Assembly: GCA_013822765.1 (NCBI GenBank)
Contig: PNKY01000002.1
Span: 124,001 to 188,000, forward strand
Origin: Rhodospirillum sp.
GTDB lineage: Bacteria > Pseudomonadota > Alphaproteobacteria > Dongiales > Dongiaceae
Reading direction: 5' to 3'
Length of the DNA: 64,000 bases
Part shown: piece by piece, positions 57,542 through 64,000 of the stretch
Position numbering within the stretch: position 1 is the first letter of the stretch
Layout of the letters: every line of letters starts with the position of its first letter
The notes under the pieces: model-generated
Database searches by the model: none
Told to the model about the DNA's origin: nothing
The model's input: only the letters and a program-made list of their open reading frames with translations
Program-made: the position numbers and the translations under genes

Positions 57542-58585
57542 ATGGCGCGCTATCTCATCCCACGCGGTTTGATCTCCGGCCCTGCCGCCGCGCGTGCGGT
57601 CGACGCCGGCATTGCGCTGCCGCTGGCGGGTGGGCCGCTGGCCTTTGCGGCGGCGGAAGCGGTCGAGCGTCGCGCGGGTGAGGAGGGGCAGCGTCGCTCG
57701 GTCAGTCTCTCGCAAGCGCGCGCCTTTGCGCCGGACCTGGTCGACGGCCTGGCCAATCCACGGCCGCACTGGGCGGGCTTCGATCTCAAGCGGCCGCTGA
57801 TCATGGGGGTCGTCAACGTGACGCCCGACAGCTTTTCCGACGGCGGCGATTTCGCGGAAGCCTCGCATGCCATCGATCACGCCCGCGCCATGCTGGCGGC
57901 GGGCGCCGACATCGTCGACGTGGGCGGCGAATCCACCCGGCCAGGCGCGCAACCGGTGGCGCCGCAAGATGAGGCGGCGCGCGTCCTGCCGGTGGTGCGG
58001 GCGCTCGCGCATGCCGGCGCCATGGTCTCGATTGACACGCGGCATGCAAGCGTGATGGGCCAGGCCGTAGAGGCGGGCGCCTGGATCATCAACGACGTCA
58101 CGGCGCTGACCGGCGATCCCGATAGCGCGCGCGTCGCCGCCAGGTCCGGCGCCGCGATCGTCCTCATGCACATGCTGGGCGAGCCGCAGACCATGCAGGC
58201 CGATCCGCGCTATGCCGACGTCACCTGCGATCTGCTCGACTATCTCGCGATGCGGCTGGCGGCGCTGGATCAGCTCGGCGTCGAGCGTGCGCGCATCGCC
58301 GTCGATCCAGGCATCGGCTTCGGCAAGACGGTTCAGCACAATGTGCGCCTGTTGGACGAATTGGCGGCATTCCACGTGTTCGGCTGCCCGATCCTGCTCG
58401 GCGCCTCGCGCAAGAGCTTCATCGGGCGGCTCAGCAGGGATGAAAAGCCGAAGCAGCGCCTGGCGGGCACGCTCGCGGCGCACCAGATGGGGTATGATCG
58501 CGGCGTCCAGATCGTCCGGGTGCACGACGTTGCCGAGGCATTTCAAGCCCGTGCGATATGGATGGCAGGACTAACCAATCATTAA
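57542..58585 (+). CDS. folP: Dihydropteroate synthase
   Basis: 347 residues. An N-terminal extension of about 80 residues, then the TIM barrel: MGVVNVTPDSFSDGG, DVGGESTRPGA, ISIDTRHA-like VSIDTRHASV, DPGIGFGKTVQHN and LGASRKSFIG. Joins pterin pyrophosphate with p-aminobenzoate in folate synthesis; sulfonamide target. The extension occurs in several alphaproteobacterial FolP. Confidence 0.95.
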   Translation: MARYLIPRGLISGPAAARAVDAGIALPLAGGPLAFAAAEAVERRAGEEGQRRSVSLSQARAFAPDLVDGLANPRPHWAGFDLKRPLIMGVVNVTPDSFSDGGDFAEASHAIDHARAMLAAGADIVDVGGESTRPGAQPVAPQDEAARVLPVVRALAHAGAMVSIDTRHASVMGQAVEAGAWIINDVTALTGDPDSARVAARSGAAIVLMHMLGEPQTMQADPRYADVTCDLLDYLAMRLAALDQLGVERARIAVDPGIGFGKTVQHNVRLLDELAAFHVFGCPILLGASRKSFIGRLSRDEKPKQRLAGTLAAHQMGYDRGVQIVRVHDVAEAFQARAIWMAGLTNH

Positions 58586-58625
58586 GCTTGTCGATTTTGA
58601 ATGGTGCGATTGAGCGGAGCGGCCC

Positions 58626-59039
58626 GTGGCATTTCTCTATCTCGCATTGGTTCTGGCAGTTCTGATCGGCATCGTCCGGCTTGTCGTCGCGCGGCGCCCG
58701 CAGAAGCCGCAAGTCGACACCGATTCCGCCGAGTATTTCCGGGGGCAGTGCCAGAAGCTGCTTGAGACCAACAAGCTGGACGAGCTCGTTGCCTATACCC
58801 GCGAGCGGATCAGGAAGCGCCCAAACCATACCTACGCGCACTGGTACCTGGCGCGCGCCTTCTATCTACAGCAGAAGTGGATCGAAGCCCTGCGCGCCTT
58901 CAATGAAGTGGCGCGTCTCGACCCGAGCTGGATCGAGGACAGCGTGACGCCGTACGTGCGCGCGATCGAAGCGAAGATCAAGCCGCGCGAAATGCCGGTC
59001 GCGTCCGACGCACCGGAGCAGCAGCGCACGCTGCACTAG
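58626..59039 (+). CDS. Membrane-anchored TPR-type protein
   Basis: 137 residues from a GTG. One N-terminal TM helix (about 2-20, FLYLALVLAVLIGIVRLVV), then a TPR-like helical region (AYTRERIRKRPNHTYAHWYLARAF, WIEALRAFNEVARLDPSW). Family unnamed. Between folP and glmM on the same strand. A scaffold role in envelope or glucosamine synthesis is conjecture. Confidence 0.78.
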   Translation: MAFLYLALVLAVLIGIVRLVVARRPQKPQVDTDSAEYFRGQCQKLLETNKLDELVAYTRERIRKRPNHTYAHWYLARAFYLQQKWIEALRAFNEVARLDPSWIEDSVTPYVRAIEAKIKPREMPVASDAPEQQRTLH

Positions 59040-59096
59040 CCGCGCGACGGCGGTAGATATCGTGCTCCCGCGCGCTCCCAATATGATCAGGCGAGC

Positions 59097-60095
59097 CTAG
59101 TCGCCTTCACCCTGGGCACCTTCACCTTGGCCGCCTTCACCCTGGCCGCCTTCACCCTGGCCGCCTTCACCCTGGCCGCCTTCACCCTGGCCGCCTTCAC
59201 CCTGGCCGCCTTCGCCCTGGCCGCCTTCGCCCTGGCCGCCTTCGCCCTGGCCGCCTTCGCCCTGGCCACCTTCGCCTTGGCCGCCTTCGCCCTGGCCGCC
59301 TTCGCCCTGGCCACCTTCGCCTTGGCCGCCTTCGCCCTGGCCGCCTTCACCTTGGCCGCCGCCTTCATTCGGTTCGCCGCCACCTTCGTTGGGCTCACCT
59401 CGCGGGGATGGCCGGTCTGCGGCAGCGGCAGCTTGTGGGCGGTCTCGGTCCTGGCCGCCGTGGGCCGCTTCCGGATGATCGTTGCCGCTGTTGGCTGGAC
59501 CGGCGGCGGTGGAGAAGGAGCCGATGTCGCCGCATTGCGCGTCTTCATCCTCGCCTGCGATCAGGATGCTTTGTCCACCGACACAGGTGATCGACTGACC
59601 CGCGCCGTGCGGCCGCGCCTCGACCGCGCCATCCAGGATATCGATGATGGTGACGTCGTCACCGTCGACGTGGACGAGAAATTCCGTGCCACGGACGCCG
59701 ATGGTCGCGACCGGCGTGCGCAGTTGCACGCCTTGATCATCATTGCCGTTGGACTTGAAATGGAACAGGCCGTTGTTGAGGTTGATCAGGCCCGTGCTGG
59801 CTGATCCATCGAACACATAGTCGGACAGCACCATCTCGCTGGATTGCTCGACGCTGAGCTCGGAGCCGTCGACGAACTTGACCTGGATCGCCGACTCTTT
59901 CTCCGTGCGCAGAGCCTCTTCCTGCACCAGCTCGTCGGACGCCTTGGCGGCCGTCTCGTCGGCGCCCGGCGGCGTGCGATAGCCCTCGTTGACAACGTCC
60001 ACCACGGTCGCGATGCCGGCGGCCTTCGCGCCGCCCGGCAGCGCCCACAAGGCAGCAAGGACGCAGCCAATCTGGTACGCCAGTTTCCGTCTCAT
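59097..60095 (-). CDS. Exported FecR-domain protein with (GEGGQ)n tail
   Basis: 332 residues from the ATG at 60095 (GGAGGGG upstream). Signal peptide (about 1-26), a FecR-like domain (about 50-170: IQVKFVDGSELSVEQSSEMVLSD, LRTPVATIGVRGTEFLV), a Cys-containing loop (SITCVGGQSILIAGEDEDAQCG), and a C-terminal tail of about 17 GEGGQ pentapeptides. FecR domains sit in the periplasm and can pair with surface adhesins. The repeat tail is low-complexity and probably flexible; its function is unknown. Confidence 0.85.
   Translation of the reverse strand: MRRKLAYQIGCVLAALWALPGGAKAAGIATVVDVVNEGYRTPPGADETAAKASDELVQEEALRTEKESAIQVKFVDGSELSVEQSSEMVLSDYVFDGSASTGLINLNNGLFHFKSNGNDDQGVQLRTPVATIGVRGTEFLVHVDGDDVTIIDILDGAVEARPHGAGQSITCVGGQSILIAGEDEDAQCGDIGSFSTAAGPANSGNDHPEAAHGGQDRDRPQAAAAADRPSPRGEPNEGGGEPNEGGGQGEGGQGEGGQGEGGQGEGGQGEGGQGEGGQGEGGQGEGGQGEGGQGEGGQGEGGQGEGGQGEGGQGEGGQGEGGQGEGAQGEGD
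59101..59360. repeat. 15-bp tandem repeat inside the FecR gene
   Basis: About 17 units of a 15-bp repeat (plus-strand consensus CCCTGGCCGCCTTC(A/G)). Because the unit is a multiple of three, copy-number changes keep the frame. The two terminal units are degenerate. Confidence 0.9.
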
Positions 60096-60480
60096 GAACC
60101 CCTCCAAATCGCGCCGGCCGTTCATCGGTCGCTGCGTCAGCGTTTGGCGCGCGCGCCTTGCAGCGCTCGCGCGACAAATATCACCGCGCCGCATGAGTCT
60201 CTGCTCACGCACCGCATGTTGGTCGGTCCCTGATCGAATTCCGACTGGCTCACCAGCACCCGCGCAGCGAAGCCATCGAATTGGGCGAGTGTTCGATTGT
60301 TCGAATATTGTCTGACGTGGCCGTTATTGTCCGCCGGCAACGCCGTACCATGACCCATCGGCAGGCCATGGATTCCATGGTCGCCCTCTGCCCGACGTCG
60401 GTCTGGTAGACCGGATTGTCTTTGTTTGGGTGTTTGGGGTCAACACAAAGTTTGTTAAATCCAACAGCGCAGTTGGATAG
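60096..60480. other. 385-bp gap upstream of the FecR gene
   Basis: It should hold the FecR promoter on the minus strand. Visible: a CGGTCT/AGACCG hairpin (60399-60413), a CCATGG pair (60366-60380) and the hairpin at 60459-60478. No gene is supported here. Confidence 0.5.
60459..60478 (-). terminator. Possible weak terminator of the unknown gene at 60481
   Basis: ATCCAAC (60459-60465) pairs with GTTGGAT (60472-60478), a 7-bp stem with a 6-nt loop lying just after the stop codon on the minus strand. It is followed by only three T and then AACAAACTTTG. Confidence 0.4.
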
Positions 60481-61248
60481 CTACGCCGATTGCACCGCGC
60501 TCCCCGCGAGCGGCATAGCGAGATCCCGGATCGCATGAACCATCGATGCGGAGCCGACGAAGCCACTGGCGTCCAGCTTGCGTACGGCGTCGCGCTCGCT
60601 GGCGGTGAGCTGCATCGCAGGAGGCTGCGAGCAGGTTTGGCGAGGCGGTTGATCGCCCAGCCGGCGGCTGAGGACAGCGAGCGCACGATCGCGCTCGCCG
60701 CGCAGCCGGTTCAGCCTCTGCTCCCTGGCCCGCAGGGCCTCTGTCGACCACAGGTCGGTTTCGTCGACGGTCGCATCATCGGCAAACACTGCGTCGCATT
60801 TCGCGTGGTAGCGCGCCCAGATATCGTCTTCGCTGGCCCGCCTGGCGTCCTCCCAGGCCGCGTGAGGATCGGCAGGCGCGCCCCGCAGCTGTGCGATCGC
60901 CAGCTTGATCTTGGCATCGAGCGCGGCGTTGACCTCGGGCCAGGTCATCTGCCCGGTCCCGACCAGGGCGGCGAGCTGGATGGCGTCTCCGAAGGGCAGA
61001 CGGGCGAACAAATGGCTGCTGTTGTGGGGCAGTCCGATGGCAAGCCACTCCATCCGCCGCGTGCGCTCGGTGGTCGAGACCTGCCAGGAAGGATTTGCCC
61101 GGCTCCGCGCTGCGCAGGGCGTGCTCTCGCCAGTGGTCGCGGAGACTGGCGGTGGCGAATTTAATCCGGTTTTTTCAGTGGCTTGTGGATAGAGTGGGTA
61201 CACATTGCCGACGCCGAACGCAGGCTGAGGCGGGCAGCATCCTGGCAT
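60481..61248 (-). CDS. Hypothetical protein, start uncertain
   Basis: 255 residues from the ATG at 61248, chosen because AGGGGAAG precedes it. ATGs at 61353 and 61053 are also in frame. The N-terminal 65 residues look like a poorly conserved leader. The core is helical (GLPHNSSHLFARLPFGDAIQLAALVGTGQMTWPEV, split by normal text; AALDAKIKLAIAQL, LRAREQRLNRLRGERDRAL). No family recognised and no signal peptide is seen. Position next to glmM gives no clear clue. Confidence 0.55.
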   Translation of the reverse strand: MPGCCPPQPAFGVGNVYPLYPQATEKTGLNSPPPVSATTGESTPCAARSRANPSWQVSTTERTRRMEWLAIGLPHNSSHLFARLPFGDAIQLAALVGTGQMTWPEVNAALDAKIKLAIAQLRGAPADPHAAWEDARRASEDDIWARYHAKCDAVFADDATVDETDLWSTEALRAREQRLNRLRGERDRALAVLSRRLGDQPPRQTCSQPPAMQLTASERDAVRKLDASGFVGSASMVHAIRDLAMPLAGSAVQSA

Positions 61249-61400
61249 TTTTCTTCCCCTTTGACTCGATCCCCAGTCCGATCGGCGCAAACGGCGTGCC
61301 AGGAATCGATGCCCTGCCGGGCGGCGCTTGGCGCTTCGCCGCAATTCGGTCATAACGGCCGATAGAATCGGACTGTCACAGGGGAGTCGCCGAAACCGCC

Positions 61401-62753
61401 ATGGCGCGCAAGCTGTTCGGGACGGATGGAGTCAGGGGCCAGGCCAATAGCGAGCCGATCACGGCGGCGACGGCCCTGCAGTTGGCGCTGGCGGCGGGCG
61501 CGCATTTCCGGCGCGGCGACCACCGGCATCGCGTCATCATCGGCAAGGACACGCGGCTCTCGGGCTACATGCTGGAGACCGCGCTTACCTCCGGTTTCCT
61601 GTCCATGGGCATGGACGTGATGCTGCTGGGTCCGCTGCCGACGCCGGCGATCGCGATGCTGACGCGCGTGATGCGCGGCGATCTCGGAGTCATGATCTCG
61701 GCCTCGCACAACCCCTATGAAGACAACGGCATTAAGCTGTTCGGACCGGACGGCTACAAGCTCTCCGACGCGATCGAGCTGGAGATCGAGCGGCGCATGG
61801 AGCGCAACGATTTCTCCAAGGCGCTGTCGCCCTCGGCCGACCTCGGCCGCGCCAAGCGCATCGACGACGCGCCGGGCCGCTACATGGAGTTCGTCAAGTC
61901 CTCGTTCCCCAAGGGCCGCAACCTGAGTGGCCTCAAGATCGTGGTCGATTGCGCCCATGGCGCCGCGTACAAGGTCGCGCCGACGGTGCTGTGGGAGCTG
62001 GGCGCCGAGGTCATTGCGGTCGCCTGCGAGCCCAACGGTACCAACATCAACAAGCAGTGCGGCGCCGTCCATCCGCAGACCATGCGGAGTCAGGTGGTGG
62101 CGCATGGCGCCGATCTCGGGATCGCGCTCGACGGCGATGCCGACCGGCTGATCGTCGCGGACGAGAAGGGCGCGGTCCTGGATGGCGACCAGCTGATGGC
62201 GCTGATCGCGTTGTCCTGGCATGCCGGCCAGAAGCTGAAAGCCGGCGGCATCTGCGCGACCGTGATGTCCAACCTGGGACTGGAGCGCACGCTGGCGGGG
62301 CAGGGGTTGACGCTGTGGCGGGCTCCGGTCGGCGACCGCTACGTGCTGGAGGAGATGCGCAAGACCGGCTGCAATGTCGGCGGCGAGCAGTCCGGCCATA
62401 TCATCCTCAGCGACTTCGCCACCACCGGCGACGGTCTGCTGGCGGCGCTGCAGGTGCTGGCGGTGCTGGCGGACAAGCAGCGTCCGCTGAGCGAAGTCGG
62501 CCGCGTCTTCACGCCATTGCCGCAGATCCTGAAAAGCGTCCGGTTCGATGCGCGCAGCGGCCAGCCGCTGGACAATGCAATGGTGAAGGCCGCGATCGCA
62601 TCGGGGGAAGCCGCGCTCAACGGCAAAGGCCGCCTGCTGATCCGAAAGTCCGGCACCGAGCCGCTGATCCGCGTGATGGGCGAGGGCGAGGATGAGGCCC
62701 TGGTGGCGCGGGTCGTCGCGGACATCGTCGCGGCGGTTCAAGCAGCGGCCTAG
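61401..62753 (+). CDS. glmM: Phosphoglucosamine mutase
   Basis: 450 residues. Start motif [15 protein letters not shown], phosphoserine loop [14 protein letters not shown], metal site DGDADRL, and C-terminal [15 protein letters not shown]. It converts glucosamine-6-P to glucosamine-1-P for UDP-GlcNAc, feeding peptidoglycan and LPS. Usual neighbour of folP/ftsH. Confidence 0.97.
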   Translation: MARKLFGTDGVRGQANSEPITAATALQLALAAGAHFRRGDHRHRVIIGKDTRLSGYMLETALTSGFLSMGMDVMLLGPLPTPAIAMLTRVMRGDLGVMISASHNPYEDNGIKLFGPDGYKLSDAIELEIERRMERNDFSKALSPSADLGRAKRIDDAPGRYMEFVKSSFPKGRNLSGLKIVVDCAHGAAYKVAPTVLWELGAEVIAVACEPNGTNINKQCGAVHPQTMRSQVVAHGADLGIALDGDADRLIVADEKGAVLDGDQLMALIALSWHAGQKLKAGGICATVMSNLGLERTLAGQGLTLWRAPVGDRYVLEEMRKTGCNVGGEQSGHIILSDFATTGDGLLAALQVLAVLADKQRPLSEVGRVFTPLPQILKSVRFDARSGQPLDNAMVKAAIASGEAALNGKGRLLIRKSGTEPLIRVMGEGEDEALVARVVADIVAAVQAAA

Positions 62754-62919
62754 AGCCCAGCCGTTAACCTTCCAACTTCTTCCAGCCTGAGACACTCCGG
62801 TGTGCAGAGATGCATGCACGTATGGCGGGTGAATTAATCGCGACAGCCTAGTTCCATAGCGTCACGGATCGGTGGCAGCATTCCCCTGTTTGCCCTCACT
62901 TCAACGACTGGGGATAAAG

Positions 62920-63894
62920 ATGTCGAATTCAATGAAAGGTATGAGCCTGATCACGCTCGAGGAATTTTCGCCCGAGCAAGTGCAAGCGTTGCTGTCGCAA
63001 GCAATCGAGCTGAAGCGCAAGAAGCGGGCGCGAATTTTCCCGCGCTCCCTCGCCGACCGGAACTTTTGCATGATCTTCCAGCGGCCGTCCTGCCGCACGC
63101 GCACCGCCTTCGCGATCGCTGCGGCGGACGAGGGGGCGCAGGCGCATGCGATGTCGCCGCAGGAGATCCGCTTCGGCAGCGGCGAGAGCATCAAGGACAT
63201 TGCGCGCGTGCTGGGGCGCATGTTCGACGGCATCGCGATCCGCGCCTATGACACGCCGCTGATCGAGGAGGTGGCGGAGCATGCCGGGGTGCCGGTGTGG
63301 AACGCGCTGACCGAGCAGCATCATCCGACCCAGGCGCTCGCCGACTTCATGACGTTGCAGGAGAACGGCATCGCGCTGTCCGGCGCCAAGATGGCCTATG
63401 TCGGCGAAGGCAAGGCGAACGTCGTGACGTCGCTGATGGTGGCGGCGGCGAAGCTCGGCGTTGAATTGCGCGTGGTGACGCCGAAGGGCCATCACCCGGA
63501 GCCGAGCCTGGTCGACCGGCTGCTCGGCTGGCGGCACAACGATCGTACCAAGATCGTCGTCACGTCCGATATGCGCGAAGGGCTGCTGGGCGCCGACGCC
63601 GTGTACGCGGACATGTGGGTGCCGATGGAAGGGAACTGGGACATCCCGGCGATGGCGCGCGACTTCCGCGGCTACCAGATCAACCGCGAGGCGATGGCGA
63701 TGACCGAGAATCCGCGCGCGCTCTTCCTGCATTGCATGCCGGCGCAGCACAATCTGCAGACCGAGTTCGCGCGCAAGCATCCGGAGGCGATCGAGGCGAC
63801 GGACGAGGTGTTCGACGGCCCGTTGAGCCGCGCCATCGACCAGGCGGAGAACCGCATGCACACCATCAAGGCGCTGATGGTCTCGACGGTGTAG
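62920..63894 (+). CDS. Ornithine-carbamoyltransferase-family protein with altered motifs
   Basis: 324 residues from the ATG at 62920. The carbamoyltransferase fold is clear: HHPTQALADFMTLQE, a carbamoyl-phosphate loop near residue 57, and HCMPA (271-275) with AENRMHTIKAL at the C-terminus. Two key motifs differ: the STRTR loop is SCRTR (57-61), and the ornithine SMG loop appears replaced by WVPME. No arginine-pathway genes adjoin. It may be an OTCase variant or act on another amine; not resolved. A hairpin follows the stop. Confidence 0.88.
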   Translation: MSNSMKGMSLITLEEFSPEQVQALLSQAIELKRKKRARIFPRSLADRNFCMIFQRPSCRTRTAFAIAAADEGAQAHAMSPQEIRFGSGESIKDIARVLGRMFDGIAIRAYDTPLIEEVAEHAGVPVWNALTEQHHPTQALADFMTLQENGIALSGAKMAYVGEGKANVVTSLMVAAAKLGVELRVVTPKGHHPEPSLVDRLLGWRHNDRTKIVVTSDMREGLLGADAVYADMWVPMEGNWDIPAMARDFRGYQINREAMAMTENPRALFLHCMPAQHNLQTEFARKHPEAIEATDEVFDGPLSRAIDQAENRMHTIKALMVSTV

Positions 63895-63913
63895 TGGAGC
63901 ATGAAGGCGCGTT

Positions 63914-63944
63914 GGCGGCCGCCCGAGGAAGCAGAGCGGCCGCC
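63914..63944. terminator. Hairpin between convergent genes
   Basis: GGCGGCCGC and GCGGCCGCC (about 63914-63944) form a 9-bp stem with a loop of about 12 nt. No strong T-run; it may serve both directions. Confidence 0.5.
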
Positions 63945-63955
63945 ATTCTCCAGGG

Positions 63956-64000
63956 TCAAGCCGTGATCAGGTCGTCGATCGTGACGTTCGTGACATTGTC
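63956..64000 (-). CDS. Possible 3' end of a minus-strand gene
   Basis: The last 45 bases read on the minus strand as DNVTNVTIDDLITA and stop, entering from outside the window. The style resembles the C-terminus of calcium-binding RTX-like secreted proteins, but this is too short to assign. Confidence 0.3.
   Translation of the reverse strand, partial: DNVTNVTIDDLITA

Noticed and set aside
59101..59360. CRISPR-like array
   Set aside because: The 15-bp units are contiguous, in frame and have no spacers; it is a coding tandem repeat.
59127..59804. Plus-strand ORF of LAAFT/LAAFA repeats
   Set aside because: It is the antisense reading of the 15-bp repeat in the FecR gene; there is no ribosome-binding site, and the minus-strand frame has signal peptide and FecR domain.
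60490..61164. Plus-strand ORF opposite the unknown gene at 60481
   Set aside because: Composition is Arg/Gly-rich as in antisense frames; the minus-strand frame has a smoother helical pattern, though neither has a known domain.

Overview
The window is a high-GC stretch of chromosome whose gene content and order (suhB/efp, tkt-gap, zapA-fau, yebC-ruvCAB-ybgC-tolQRAB-pal-cpoB, tilS-ftsH-folP-glmM) point to an alphaproteobacterium, probably of the Rhodospirillales-like lineages. That placement is inferred from gene order and protein style; no rRNA is present. I see no tRNA, insertion sequence, prophage or CRISPR array. Nearly all sequence is coding.

Layout. 0.1-6.3 kb: a TadG-like protein with a von Willebrand A domain, then a minus-strand envelope group (membrane protein, MotB-like coiled-coil/OmpA protein, MotA/TolQ-like channel protein, Pro/Glu-rich OmpA protein). 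6.4-10.1 kb: suhB, efp, an endonuclease/exonuclease/phosphatase-fold protein and metF. 10.5-13.6 kb: a compact set of di-haem peroxidase, one-domain cupredoxin and chemoreceptor. 13.8-16.6 kb: a Gram-negative sortase pair (VIT/VWA substrate with an LPKTA tail, plus class GN sortase). 16.7-27.3 kb: class I aldolase with a ThiE-like protein, a molybdopterin-domain protein, a glycolipid-binding-type protein, a phytase-like esterase, GST, VOC protein, a CHASE-type hybrid histidine kinase, gap and tkt. 27.6-29.8 kb: DUF4164-type protein, zapA, a probable 6S RNA, 5-FTHF cyclo-ligase and a YmdB-type phosphoesterase. 30-33.5 kb: a P450 overlapping a small monooxygenase-fold gene, a secreted unknown, and an ArsR regulator with an SRPBCC protein.

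The most unusual region is 33.6-42.9 kb. Five tandem minus-strand paralogues encode secreted PQQ-like beta-propeller proteins of about 550-580 residues. Each ends in the same compact tail of about 70 residues with six cysteines. The tail is better conserved than the propeller, at DNA level too. The genes fall into about three transcription units, with a terminator between the second and third genes in transcription order. A 46-codon ORF with a signal peptide sits in the largest gap. I recognise no characterised system with this architecture.

From 43.1 kb onward: yebC, ruvCAB and the tol-pal operon. The operon has two oddities: a stand-alone TolA-C-like lipoprotein between tolA and tolB, and a second pal-like gene after pal. 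Then come cpoB, tilS, ftsH, folP, a TPR protein, a FecR protein with a (GEGGQ)n tail encoded by a 15-bp tandem repeat, an unknown gene, glmM and an ornithine-carbamoyltransferase-family protein with altered binding motifs. The last 45 bases may be the 3' end of another minus-strand gene.
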